This document shows positions 25,891-33,847 of a stretch of 64,000 nt of DNA, in pieces (positions within the stretch are counted from its first letter, which is position 1; each line of letters starts with the position of its first letter). This DNA comes from Kribbella voronezhensis (GTDB lineage Bacteria; Actinomycetota; Actinomycetes; Propionibacteriales; Kribbellaceae): the NCBI RefSeq assembly GCF_004365175.1, contig NZ_SOCE01000001.1, positions 5,799,098 to 5,863,097 of the forward strand. Direction: 5' to 3'. The notes under the pieces were generated by a model that made no database searches, was not told the origin of the DNA, and saw only the letters and a program-made list of their open reading frames with translations. The translations under genes were made by a program, and so were the position numbers.

Positions 25891-27759
25891 CTACTTGGTT
25901 CTGGTGTGGGTCATTTGCCAGTTGGGGATCCAGGTTTGGCCGTTGTCTGTTGAGAAGGACTGTTCCCAGGCGGCCTTGTTCTGGCCTGGGGTCCAGGTGA
26001 AGCGGACGAGGATTTCCTGGCCTTCCCAGAGTTCGGGGGCTTCGAAGATGCCGGTGCCGTCGGTGAAGGAGCCGACGACAGGGCTTTCGAGTTTGCCGCG
26101 CTGGCTGTTGATCCAGTGGATGGACCACGTCTTCGACACCGGGTTGTAGAGGCGGAGGGTGGCGCCGCGGAAACCCTCGGTCGGGAACCAGCCCTCGTCG
26201 AAGCTGATCGCGCCGTCGAAGTAGCTGTGGACCTCCATCCGGGAGTCCAGCTCGTACCACTCGGCCGGTTCGCCCAGCGCCGGCTTGCGGCGGCGGTTGT
26301 GCATGTCCCAGCTCCCGACGAGGAAGTCGAAATCGCCGGTCAGCTTCGGCGTGTCCACCCGAGGCGGCTCGGTCGAGCGGCGGGTGAATTCCATTGTCCA
26401 GTTGACTTCCCAGCTCTTGCCGCCGTCGTCGGAGAACGACTGCTCCCAATGCGCCGTCGTCTCGGTGACGTCCGACCACGCATAGCTGACCAGGATCGGC
26501 TTCCCGTCGAACTCCTCCTCGCCGGTCAGCCAGCAACTGTCGCCTGACCACCGACCTCGCACGGGCGGATTGAGTTCCATCGTCGTACTGCTGATCCAGT
26601 AGATCGTCCAGTCCTTCTGCACCGGATCGAACAGCCGCACCGACATCCCGTACGACGACCTGCTCGGGAACTGCATCTCGTCGATACTGATCGCCCCGTC
26701 GAAATGCGTCCGCGCGCTGCACGTCCCCTCGAACTCTTCCCACTCGTCGCTCCCGGTCAGCGGCTTGGTCAACCGGCGGTGCACCACATCGAAGTACCCG
26801 TTGAGGAAGTCGAAGTCGCTCGTCACCTTCCGCGGTGAGAACGTCATCGTCCAGTTGCTCTCCCACGTCTCGCTCCCGTCGGCCGAGAAGAACTGCTCCC
26901 AGACCGGTACGTCGCCCTTCGTCCAGCGGAACCGGACGTCCACCGGCCGGCCTTCGTGCTGATCCGGTCCTTCGAGAATGCCGACGTCGTCCAGCCCGAA
27001 ACCGCCGTACACCGGCGGCTCGAGGATGCCCCGTGAACTGTTCACCCAGTAGATCGCCCACGCACCCGCTTCGACGTCGTACAGCCGCACGGTCAGGCCG
27101 TCGAAGTCCTTGGTGGGAAAGAAGGTCTCGTCGATGCAGACGGCACCGTTGAAGAGGGTGTAGCAGCTGGACGTTCCCGGAAAGGTGCTCCACTCGGAAC
27201 TCCCGGTCAGCGGCTTGTCCAGCTTCCGGTGAAGCACGTTCCACTCGCCGACGAAGAAGTCGAAGTCGCCGGTGACCTTCGGGAGATCCAGCGCAGGCGG
27301 CTCACTCGACCGCCGGGTGAGGTCCATCGTCCAGTTCGTCTGCCACTCCCCGTCCACCGAGTAGGCCTGCTCCCAGTGAGCAGTCTCGGCGGTGATGTCC
27401 GACCAGGTGAGTCGCACCGGGATCTCCTGCCCGTCGACCTCGTCGACGCCGTACAAAGTGCACGTGCCGTCGGACCACGTGCCACGCACCGGCGGCTGGA
27501 GTTTCCCGGTCGTGCTGTTCACCCAGTAGATCGTCCAGTCCTTCTCGACCGGATTGAACAGCCGCAGAGACAGCCCGTACGACGCCTTGCTCGGGAACCG
27601 CGCTTCGTCGATGCTGACGGCCCCGTTGTGATGGGTGCGGCCGGTGCAGGTGCCGGCGTACTCCTCCCAGTCGCCCGAGGCCGTCAAGACGCGGTTGACG
27701 ACGTCGAAGTGCCCGGTGAGGAAATCGAAGTCGCTGGTCAGTTTGGTCGCTGTGGTCAT
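25891..27759 (-). CDS. Four-copy internal-repeat protein of unknown function
   Basis: A 622-residue protein made of four related domains at about 9-150, 163-310, 313-460 and 473-620. Each begins with [ST]-x-DFDF and repeats the same landmarks: an NGA/DGA-[IV]-xx-DE stretch, a FPS/FPT motif, LRL[FY][ND]P, [WA]-x-I-[YH]-W-[IV]-[NS], PPV, WEQ-x-[FY]-S, and NW-x-M at the end. Domains 1 and 3 resemble each other most (both SDFDFL, DWTIYW), as do 2 and 4, so a two-domain unit was probably duplicated. The fold looks like the DUF1579-type beta-barrel proteins that usually occur as single domains of about 150 residues; that family link is inference. No signal peptide, so cytosolic. It is transcribed divergently from a WYL regulator 61 bases away, its likely controller. 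Confidence 0.85.
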   Translation of the reverse strand: MTTATKLTSDFDFLTGHFDVVNRVLTASGDWEEYAGTCTGRTHHNGAVSIDEARFPSKASYGLSLRLFNPVEKDWTIYWVNSTTGKLQPPVRGTWSDGTCTLYGVDEVDGQEIPVRLTWSDITAETAHWEQAYSVDGEWQTNWTMDLTRRSSEPPALDLPKVTGDFDFFVGEWNVLHRKLDKPLTGSSEWSTFPGTSSCYTLFNGAVCIDETFFPTKDFDGLTVRLYDVEAGAWAIYWVNSSRGILEPPVYGGFGLDDVGILEGPDQHEGRPVDVRFRWTKGDVPVWEQFFSADGSETWESNWTMTFSPRKVTSDFDFLNGYFDVVHRRLTKPLTGSDEWEEFEGTCSARTHFDGAISIDEMQFPSRSSYGMSVRLFDPVQKDWTIYWISSTTMELNPPVRGRWSGDSCWLTGEEEFDGKPILVSYAWSDVTETTAHWEQSFSDDGGKSWEVNWTMEFTRRSTEPPRVDTPKLTGDFDFLVGSWDMHNRRRKPALGEPAEWYELDSRMEVHSYFDGAISFDEGWFPTEGFRGATLRLYNPVSKTWSIHWINSQRGKLESPVVGSFTDGTGIFEAPELWEGQEILVRFTWTPGQNKAAWEQSFSTDNGQTWIPNWQMTHTRTK

Positions 27760-27820
27760 GACCAGACCTTCTCGCGGAAACCTGACAGTGAATGGCAGCC
27801 TTTAGAACTAGTCTCGAACC

Positions 27821-28798
27821 ATGCGTTCAAGCCGGTTGCTGTCGATCCTGCTGTTGCTCCAGACCCGCAGGCGACTGACCGCGCGGGAGTTGGCCGACGA
27901 GTTGGAGGTCTCGCTGCGGACCATCTACCGCGATGTCGAAGCACTGGCCGCCGCGGGCGTTCCGGTGTACGCCGACCAGGGGCGGGCCGGGGGATACCGG
28001 CTGGTCGACGGCTACCGGACGAAGTTGACGGGCCTCACCGAGCAGGAGGCGGCAGCCCTCTTCATGGTCGGCATGCCCGGACCGGCCGCCGCGCTCGGAC
28101 TGACCGAGCAGACCAGCGGAGCAGAGCTAAAACTTCTAGCTGCGCTAGCACCCGACCAACGTGACCGCGCGGGCCGGCTGAAGAACCGCTTCTACCTCGA
28201 CGTCCCCGCCTGGTACCGAGATGCGGAGGACTCGCCGCATCTCGCCGCGATCGCCGAGGCGGTCCTGCACGACCGGAAGATCAAGGTGCTCTACCGTCGC
28301 TGGGAAGCACCCCGTGAAGTCGAGCGCACCCTGTCGCCGTACGGGCTCGTGCTCAAGAACGGCAGCTGGTACGTCGCGGCTTCGGCGACCGGGAACTCGA
28401 TCAGGACCTACCGGGTCTCCAACATCCTCGAACTCACCAGCACCGGCGAGACCTTCACCCGGGCCGCGGCCTTCGACCTCGCGAAGTACTGGCAGGACCA
28501 TCTCGACCAGTTCGAGCAACGCCGGTTCACCGGCCACGCACACGTCCGGATCGCCCCCGCGCTGGTGCGGCGACTGGTCGATCTCTCCGCAACCCTGTTG
28601 CTCAAGGCAATCACTGACACAGGCGCGGAGCCGGCCGAGGACGGCAGCGTCACGGTCTCCGTCCCGATCGAGTCGATCCCGAACGCCGCCACCCAGCTGA
28701 TCCGCTTCGCCGCCGACCTCGAAGTACTGGAGCCGGCTGAACTACGCGCTGAGCTGACCCGGCTCGCGCACGACATCATCCAGCTCTACGAGTCCTGA
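27821..28798 (+). CDS. HTH/WYL-domain transcriptional regulator (YafY-like)
   Basis: A 325-residue regulator. The N-terminal winged helix reads RLLSILLLLQTRRRLTARELADELEVSLRTIYRDVEALAAAGVPVYADQGRAGGYRLVDGYR, followed by a WYL ligand-sensing domain (LYRRWEAPREVERTLSPYGLVLKNGSWYVAAS) and the WCX C-terminal part. ATG27821 is preceded by TAGTCT about ten bases upstream, which would give an almost leaderless transcript. It is divergent from the four-domain protein gene and overlaps the MarR gene tail by 13 bases. Such pairs are often regulator and target. Confidence 0.88.
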   Translation: MRSSRLLSILLLLQTRRRLTARELADELEVSLRTIYRDVEALAAAGVPVYADQGRAGGYRLVDGYRTKLTGLTEQEAAALFMVGMPGPAAALGLTEQTSGAELKLLAALAPDQRDRAGRLKNRFYLDVPAWYRDAEDSPHLAAIAEAVLHDRKIKVLYRRWEAPREVERTLSPYGLVLKNGSWYVAASATGNSIRTYRVSNILELTSTGETFTRAAAFDLAKYWQDHLDQFEQRRFTGHAHVRIAPALVRRLVDLSATLLLKAITDTGAEPAEDGSVTVSVPIESIPNAATQLIRFAADLEVLEPAELRAELTRLAHDIIQLYES

Positions 28799-29271
28799 CC
28801 CAGTTTCTCCACGGAGGCGCGGCCGGCGTCGGCGCTGCGCTGAAGGAAGCCGGTGATCAGCTCGAGTTCCGCCGGTGTGTAGTCGGCGCACACCTCGTTC
28901 AGGGCGCTGTTCATGCCGCTGTAGAGGCTGTAGACCTCACGGTTGCGGTCGGGCAGCACCCGGATGCTGACGCTGCGCCGATCGGTGGAAGCGCGGTCCC
29001 GCGCGATCCAGCCACCACGCTCGAGCCGATCGAGGATCCCGGTCAGCGTGGCCGGGTGCAGTCCGACCTGCCGCGCGAGGGCGCTCGGGGTGAGCGGACC
29101 GTTCTGGGCGAGCACGTCCAGGCAGTCGAGGTCGATGTCCTTGAGCGCCAGCCGCCCGCCGACCTGGTGGTTCAGCAGCGCCAGCTCGACGCGCAGGTCG
29201 CGCAGGGCGGCCTTGATTGCCGCCCCGGCCCGGCGCCGGAGACGTAGCTCACTATTTTCTCTCGGTTCCAT
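28786..29271 (-). CDS. MarR-family transcriptional regulator
   Basis: A 161-residue winged-helix regulator. The DNA-binding part reads LDVLAQNGPLTPSALARQVGLHPATLTGILDRLERGGWIARDRASTDRRSVSIRVLP, with the wing containing DRRS. The C-terminal helices (NSALNEVCADYTPAELELITGFLQRS) form the dimer interface. It is divergent from the NAD(P)-binding gene, and an inverted repeat overlapping its own start codon (29269-29295) suggests control of both genes. Confidence 0.9.
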   Translation of the reverse strand: MEPRENSELRLRRRAGAAIKAALRDLRVELALLNHQVGGRLALKDIDLDCLDVLAQNGPLTPSALARQVGLHPATLTGILDRLERGGWIARDRASTDRRSVSIRVLPDRNREVYSLYSGMNSALNEVCADYTPAELELITGFLQRSADAGRASVEKLGQDS

Positions 29272-29295
29272 ATATTATGATTCCCGTATTATATG
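29269..29295. promoter_or_regulatory. Candidate MarR operator
   Basis: CATATATTAT and GTATTATATG form an imperfect inverted repeat (eight of ten pairs) separated by seven bases, in an AT-rich island inside GC-rich DNA. It covers the MarR start codon and lies 30 bases before the divergent gene. Confidence 0.6.
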
Positions 29296-29325
29296 AGTTG
29301 CAGCCGACATGAAGGACGGTACCCG

Positions 29326-29964
29326 ATGAAGATCACGGTTTTCGGCGCGACCGGCGGGATCGGTGGCCACGTGGTGGAGCAGGCGCTGACCGCCGGCCAC
29401 AAGGTCGTCGCGGTGGTGCGCGAGTCGTCGACGTACGACGTCAGGCATCCCTCGCTGGAGGTGTTGCGCGTGCCCGGCCTCGAAGAGGCGGAGTTGCTCC
29501 GGCCCGCTCTCGACGGCAGCGCGGCGGTCGTCTCCGGCGTCGGTGCGCGCAGTCGCAAGGCCGGCCCGGTCGCGAGCACCAGCACCCGCTCGATCCTCGC
29601 GGCGATGGCCGCGGCCGGCGTGGACCGGTTCGTCGCGGTGAGCGCGATCCCGCTCGGCCCCGTGCCGCCGGACGAGAGCTTCCTCAACCGTCGCGTGGTG
29701 CTGCCGATGATCAACGCGTTCGCGGCGGACGTGTACGCCGACCTCCGGGTGATGGAGGCCGACATCATGAGCAGTTCGACCGAGTGGACCATCGTCCGGC
29801 CACCCAAACTCACCAACAAGCCCCTGACCGGCAAGTACCGCGTGTCGGTCGGCGACACCGTTCCGCGGACCTACAGCATCTCCAGAGCCGACGTCGCCCA
29901 CCTGATGCTCGCCGCTATCGACGACCCCGCGATGATCAACCAGCCCGTCAGTGCCGGCTACTGA
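29326..29964 (+). CDS. NAD(P)H-binding (NmrA/SDR-like) protein
   Basis: A 212-residue Rossmann-fold protein with MKITVFGATGGIGGHVVEQALTAGHKVVAVVR (G-x-x-G-x-x-G), a sensor-like AAVVSGVGARS, and WTIVRPPKLTNKPLTGKYRV near the end, as in atypical SDR/NmrA-like flavin reductase-type proteins. ATG29326 with GAAGGA upstream is used rather than the earlier in-frame ATG29293. It is the likely main target of the divergent MarR protein and is followed one base later by a DUF1772 membrane gene. The substrate is unknown. Confidence 0.85.
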   Translation: MKITVFGATGGIGGHVVEQALTAGHKVVAVVRESSTYDVRHPSLEVLRVPGLEEAELLRPALDGSAAVVSGVGARSRKAGPVASTSTRSILAAMAAAGVDRFVAVSAIPLGPVPPDESFLNRRVVLPMINAFAADVYADLRVMEADIMSSSTEWTIVRPPKLTNKPLTGKYRVSVGDTVPRTYSISRADVAHLMLAAIDDPAMINQPVSAGY

Positions 29965-29965
29965 A

Positions 29966-30463
29966 ATGACCCTGACAACCGTCGACCAACCCCGTACGAC
30001 GTCTCGTCCGGCAGCCGTCGTCCTTGGTGGCGTGGGCCTGCTCTTCACCGGGCTCTTCTCCGGCTTCCTTCTCTGCGTGCTCGTCCTCGAGAACTCCCTG
30101 CGCGCGGGCAATGCTTCCGTCTACACGCAAGTCCGGCTGATCGAGCTGGATTCCCTCGACAAGCTGGCCTCGGCCACCTTGATCCCGGCGTTGGTCAGCA
30201 CCGCCGTGGTCGCCATCCTTGCTCGCGGCAACAATCGGTGGCTGCTGGTGGCGTTGGCCTTGCTGGTCGTCGTTTTCGCGGTGACACTCGCCGTCAACCT
30301 TCCGATCAACGGCGATCAGGCAGATTGGTCGGTGCAGAGCCCACCGTCGGACTGGGCAACAGTTCGTGATCACTGGCAGATCGCACATGTGGTCCGGACA
30401 GTGGCAGCGATCGCCGCGTTCGGTTCCTTGATCGTGGCCGGCCTCACCCGGAAGCGAGCTTGA
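29966..30463 (+). CDS. DUF1772-like membrane protein
   Basis: A 165-residue protein with four predicted membrane segments (about 18-42, 67-85, 92-110 and 137-158). It carries the DUF1772 pattern of a PPSDWATVRDHWQIAHVVRT stretch before the last helix. Some DUF1772 proteins are anthrone oxygenases; many are uncharacterised. It begins right after the NAD(P)-binding gene, suggesting a two-gene operon under the MarR regulator. It overlaps the tail of the convergent peptidase gene by 20 bases. Confidence 0.72.
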   Translation: MTLTTVDQPRTTSRPAAVVLGGVGLLFTGLFSGFLLCVLVLENSLRAGNASVYTQVRLIELDSLDKLASATLIPALVSTAVVAILARGNNRWLLVALALLVVVFAVTLAVNLPINGDQADWSVQSPPSDWATVRDHWQIAHVVRTVAAIAAFGSLIVAGLTRKRA

Positions 30464-31454
30464 CGAGGTCGAGCGGTACGGCGTACCGGGTGTTTCCGCG
30501 GAAGCCGGTGACGGTGTGGGCCATCGTGAGCGAGTTCAGCAGGGCCTCTTCGGTCGCCTCCATCGTTGCCTGGAAGACCTCGCGGAGTCCGGTCTCCGCG
30601 AAGGACCCTGAGCGCTGAGCCGCCGTACTGAAGGCGATCGCGTAGTCGCCGCTGCCTGGCGCGTAGTCGGAACCGACCCGGCCCATCGCGAAGACGGCCC
30701 GCCGGGCGACCCTGCCGAGTTGGCGGGCATCCAGCGCGAGATCCGTGGCGACCACGATCATGCAGGAGTTGCCTCCCGGCGTACCGACTGCTTTCGCCGC
30801 GGGCACCGGCGTACCGAGGACGGTGAGCGTGCCGGAGAAGTTGCTCTGGACCAGCACGCCGACGGTCCCGTCCCCGACTGATCGGGACGAGGTGCCGATG
30901 CCGGCTTTGAAACCGAGTGCGGCCGTACCGGTGCCGGCGCCGACGCAGCCCTCGGCGGGCAGGTCGGCCGAAGCGTTGTCGAGGGCGGCGAAGACGTGCG
31001 AGGCGGTGATCGGGCGGCGGCGGATGTCGGAGAGGAAGCCGTCGTTCGTCTCTCCGACGACCGGATTCAAGCTGGTCGCCTCAGGATCGCGCTCGAGCAA
31101 CCAGCTCACCAGTGCATCCGCAACGCGGAACACGGACAGCGTCCCGGTCAACAGAATCGGCGTCTCCAGAACCCCGAGCTCATCCACCTGGGTCGACCCG
31201 ACCAGCTTCCCGTACCCGTTCCCCACCGCGATCGCCGCGGGCAGCGCGCCGAGGGCGGCCGAGCCGCCGCGGGACCCGGCCGTTCCGCCGCCGAACCCGG
31301 GCGGGACGATCGCGGTGACGCCTGTGTGCAGGTCAGCACCGTCGTCGATCGTCGTGTGACCGACCAGCACCCCCGCAACATCGGTGATGGCGTTCAACGG
31401 ACCGGTCTCCAAGCTGCCGGGCACAATCCCCAGCGAGCGAACTCTTGTCGGCAT
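30444..31454 (-). CDS. P1-family peptidase (DmpA-like N-terminal nucleophile hydrolase)
   Basis: A 336-residue member of the P1/DmpA aminopeptidase family, which self-cleaves into two chains. The N-terminus has PLNAITDVAGVLVGHTTI and TGVTAIVPPGF; the middle has AVGNGYGKLVG, LNPVVGETNDGFLSDIR and VGAGTGTAALGFKAGIGTSSR. The processing site with its nucleophile Ser is probably in TPGGNSCMIVVATDLALDARQLGRVARRAVFAMGR. ATG31454 begins the conserved part. It is divergent from the MBL hydrolase gene, with start codons about 20 bases apart. Confidence 0.88.
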   Translation of the reverse strand: MPTRVRSLGIVPGSLETGPLNAITDVAGVLVGHTTIDDGADLHTGVTAIVPPGFGGGTAGSRGGSAALGALPAAIAVGNGYGKLVGSTQVDELGVLETPILLTGTLSVFRVADALVSWLLERDPEATSLNPVVGETNDGFLSDIRRRPITASHVFAALDNASADLPAEGCVGAGTGTAALGFKAGIGTSSRSVGDGTVGVLVQSNFSGTLTVLGTPVPAAKAVGTPGGNSCMIVVATDLALDARQLGRVARRAVFAMGRVGSDYAPGSGDYAIAFSTAAQRSGSFAETGLREVFQATMEATEEALLNSLTMAHTVTGFRGNTRYAVPLDLVKLASG

Positions 31455-31472
31455 GGCAGCTATCGTCTGCCA
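31454..31472. promoter_or_regulatory. Inverted repeat between divergent peptidase and MBL genes
   Basis: TGGCAG and CTGCCA are perfect six-base arms with a seven-base spacer, placed exactly between the two start codons. It could be an operator shared by both genes, or chance overlap with a leaderless promoter (TATCGT at 31461-31466). Confidence 0.4.
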
Positions 31473-31473
31473 A

Positions 31474-32193
31474 ATGGTCGAGAAGTTGCAGCAGGTCAAC
31501 GGCCGGGTGTGGCTCTACCCCCACGATCCCGACCCCGCCGCCGTCCGCGCGTCGGTCGCCCTGATCACCGGGGGCGACGGCAGCATCCTGGTCGACGCGG
31601 GCAACAGCCCGGCGCACGCCCGCGAGATCCAGCAGGCGATCACCGAAGCCGGCCTGCCGTACCCGACGACCCTCGTCCACACCCATCACCACTGGGACCA
31701 CACCTGGGGCGCCTGCGCCTGGGAGGACGTCGAGATCATCGCCCACGCGTCGGCCACTGACCTGCTCAGCGCCGAGGCGAAACGACCCTGGAGCCACCAA
31801 TACCTCCGCGACCAGGTCGCCAAGAACCCCAGACTCGGCCCGAGCTTCCGCGCCCGCGCGCTGGCGATGCCCGAGTGGGACGGATTCAGAATCGTCCTGC
31901 CGCACCGCACGTTCGAGGACACGCTCGAGCTCGCGTACGGCGTACAGGTGCGGCACGTCGGCGGGAATCACGCGCCGGATTCGACCGTCGTCACCGTTCC
32001 GGATGCCGGGGTGATGCTGCTCGGCGACTGCTATTTCCCGCCGCCGTTCCACCTGCGCACCGAGGAGGACGGGCTGGATCACGCCATGGCGCGCAGGCTG
32101 CTGCGGGAGCGCCATACGTGGTACGTCGACGCCCACTCGCCGCCTCGATCCCTGGCCGCCGCGAGTGCGGCCGGTCCGGTAGACGAGACCTGA
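31474..32193 (+). CDS. MBL-fold metallo-hydrolase
   Basis: A 239-residue metallo-beta-lactamase-fold protein. The metal motif is TLVHTHHHWDHTWGA (H-x-H-x-D-H), with the further ligand His in VRHVGGNHAPDSTVV and Asp in VMLLGDCYFPP. ATG31474 gives the conserved start MVEKLQQVNGRVWLYPHDPDPAAVR; ATG31453 is an earlier alternative. The substrate is unknown; such proteins hydrolyse thioesters, lactones, phosphoesters or others. No signal peptide. Confidence 0.87.
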   Translation: MVEKLQQVNGRVWLYPHDPDPAAVRASVALITGGDGSILVDAGNSPAHAREIQQAITEAGLPYPTTLVHTHHHWDHTWGACAWEDVEIIAHASATDLLSAEAKRPWSHQYLRDQVAKNPRLGPSFRARALAMPEWDGFRIVLPHRTFEDTLELAYGVQVRHVGGNHAPDSTVVTVPDAGVMLLGDCYFPPPFHLRTEEDGLDHAMARRLLRERHTWYVDAHSPPRSLAAASAAGPVDET

Positions 32194-32233
32194 CCGCAGC
32201 CCCGGGGCGGGTGACCTCTAGGCTGGTCCAGCG

Positions 32234-32497
32234 ATGAAGACCTTTGACGAACTCTTCGCCGAGCTGGGCGAGAAAGCGCTGACCCGTCCGGAGGGCTCCG
32301 GCACGGTGGCAGCGCTGGATGCCGGTGTGCACACGATCGGCAAGAAGCTGGTCGAGGAGGCCGCCGAGTCCTGGATGGCCGCCGAGCACGAGGGCAAGGA
32401 GCGGGCCGCGGAGGAGCTGAGCCAGCTGCTCTACCACGCGCAGGTGATGATGCACGCGCTCGGCCTGAGCCTCGACGACGTGTACCGACATCTGTAG
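32234..32497 (+). CDS. hisE: Phosphoribosyl-ATP pyrophosphatase
   Basis: An 87-residue MazG-like enzyme of the second histidine-synthesis step, releasing pyrophosphate from phosphoribosyl-ATP. It shows FDELFAELGEKALTRPEGSGTVAALDAGVHTIGKKLVEEAAESWMAAEHEGKE and LLYHAQVMMHALGL, full length for the stand-alone form. TAGGCT at 32219-32224 lies nine bases before the ATG, a likely leaderless-type promoter. hisG follows 47 bases later. Confidence 0.94.
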   Translation: MKTFDELFAELGEKALTRPEGSGTVAALDAGVHTIGKKLVEEAAESWMAAEHEGKERAAEELSQLLYHAQVMMHALGLSLDDVYRHL

Positions 32498-32544
32498 GAG
32501 CGGCTACAGATCACCGGTTCACCTCTCACAGATTGGCTAGTGCC

Positions 32545-33390
32545 ATGCTGCGCGTCGCAGTACCGAACAAGGGCTCGCTGAGCGAAGCCGCCATCGACAT
32601 CCTGACCGAGGCGGGCTACCGCCAGCGCCGGAGCACCAAGGACCTGTCCCTGACCGACCCGGACAACGGCGTCGAGTTCTACTACCTGCGCCCCCGCGAC
32701 ATCGCCGTGTACGTCGGCGAAGGCACCCTCGACGTCGGCATCTCCGGGCGGGACCTGGTGCTCGACTCGCACGCCGACGCCGACATCATCATGGAACTCG
32801 GCTTCGGCGGCTCGACCTTCCGGTTCGCCGGCCGGGCCGGGGTCGCGGAGTCGGTCAAGGACCTCGAGGGCAAGCGGATCGCCACCTCGTTCGCCGGCAT
32901 CCTCGCCGACCACCTGGCCGAGAACGGCGTCCAGGCGTCCGTCGTACGGCTGGACGGCGCGGTCGAGTCCGCGGTCCAGCTCGGTGTCGCGGACGTGATC
33001 GCCGACGTGGTCGAAACCGGTACGACGCTGCGCCAGGCCGGCCTGGAGGTTTTCGGCGAGCCGATCCTCAAGTCCCAGGCGGTCCTGATCCGGCGGCACG
33101 GGGTACAGCAGCCGGCCGCGATGGAGCAGTTGGTCCGCCGGCTCGAAGGTGTCCTGGTCGCGCGCAACTACGTGATGATGGACTACGACATCCGTGCCGA
33201 GGCCGTGGAGGCCGCGAACGCGGTCGCGCCGGGGCTCGAGTCGCCGACGGTGTCACCCCTTCATCGGGAAGGCTGGGTCGCCGTCCGCGTGATGGTGCCC
33301 CGGGCCGAAGCACAGCGGATCATGGACCAGCTCTGGGAGCTCGGCGCCCGCGCGATCCTCACCACCGACATCCACGCCTGCCGGATCTGA
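32545..33390 (+). CDS. hisG: ATP phosphoribosyltransferase (long form)
   Basis: A 281-residue enzyme starting histidine synthesis from ATP and PRPP. The N-terminus LRVAVPNKGSLSEAAIDILTEAGY, the PRPP-site region DVIADVVETGTTLRQAGLEV and a C-terminal regulatory domain (PTVSPLHREGWVAVRVMVPRAEAQRIMDQLWELGARAILTTDIHACRI) identify the long, histidine-inhibited HisG form that needs no HisZ. ATG32545 is used rather than an in-frame codon at 32533, because the conserved protein begins there. It is in an operon with hisE. Confidence 0.95.
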   Translation: MLRVAVPNKGSLSEAAIDILTEAGYRQRRSTKDLSLTDPDNGVEFYYLRPRDIAVYVGEGTLDVGISGRDLVLDSHADADIIMELGFGGSTFRFAGRAGVAESVKDLEGKRIATSFAGILADHLAENGVQASVVRLDGAVESAVQLGVADVIADVVETGTTLRQAGLEVFGEPILKSQAVLIRRHGVQQPAAMEQLVRRLEGVLVARNYVMMDYDIRAEAVEAANAVAPGLESPTVSPLHREGWVAVRVMVPRAEAQRIMDQLWELGARAILTTDIHACRI

Positions 33391-33394
33391 GGCC

Positions 33395-33847
33395 ATGACC
33401 CCGAAGCCGTCGCTGTGGACCTTCCACCCGTGGATCATCGCGATGATGGCGGCGGTGATGGGGGTCTGCATGGTCGCCGTCTTCGGGGTGATCTGGTTCC
33501 GGCTGGACGACGAGTCCCGGGCCACCTTCAGCTGGTTCCAGCGGCTCACGCTGCTGGTGTTCTTCGGCGTGATCTTGTGGCTGCTCTACCGGATGGGCAC
33601 CGTCCGCGTCACGGCGTACGAGGACCGGGTCGAGGTGCGGAACGTGTTCAAGTCGTACCGGTTCGCCTGGACCGACGTGAAGGCGCTGCGGTTCAACCCG
33701 GGCGACCCGTGGCTCCAGCTGTTCGATGCCGACGGCAACCGACTCGGCGTACTGGCCGTGCAGGCGTCCGAAGGCGGCCGGGCGAGCGCGGCCGCGAAGC
33801 AACTGGCCTCGGTCGCCCGCGCGCACGGGGCGGGCGCTAGCAGCTGA
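33395..33847 (+). CDS. PH-domain membrane protein
   Basis: A 150-residue protein with two membrane segments (about 12-35 and 48-66), followed by a bacterial PH-like domain (GTVRVTAYEDRVEVRNVFKSYRFAWTDVKALRFNPGDPWLQLFDADGNRLGVLAVQA). The start follows the hisG stop by four bases, so it is probably co-transcribed, a pairing seen in other actinobacteria as I recall. Function is unknown. Its tail overlaps the convergent aldose epimerase gene by about ten bases. Confidence 0.75.
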   Translation: MTPKPSLWTFHPWIIAMMAAVMGVCMVAVFGVIWFRLDDESRATFSWFQRLTLLVFFGVILWLLYRMGTVRVTAYEDRVEVRNVFKSYRFAWTDVKALRFNPGDPWLQLFDADGNRLGVLAVQASEGGRASAAAKQLASVARAHGAGASS

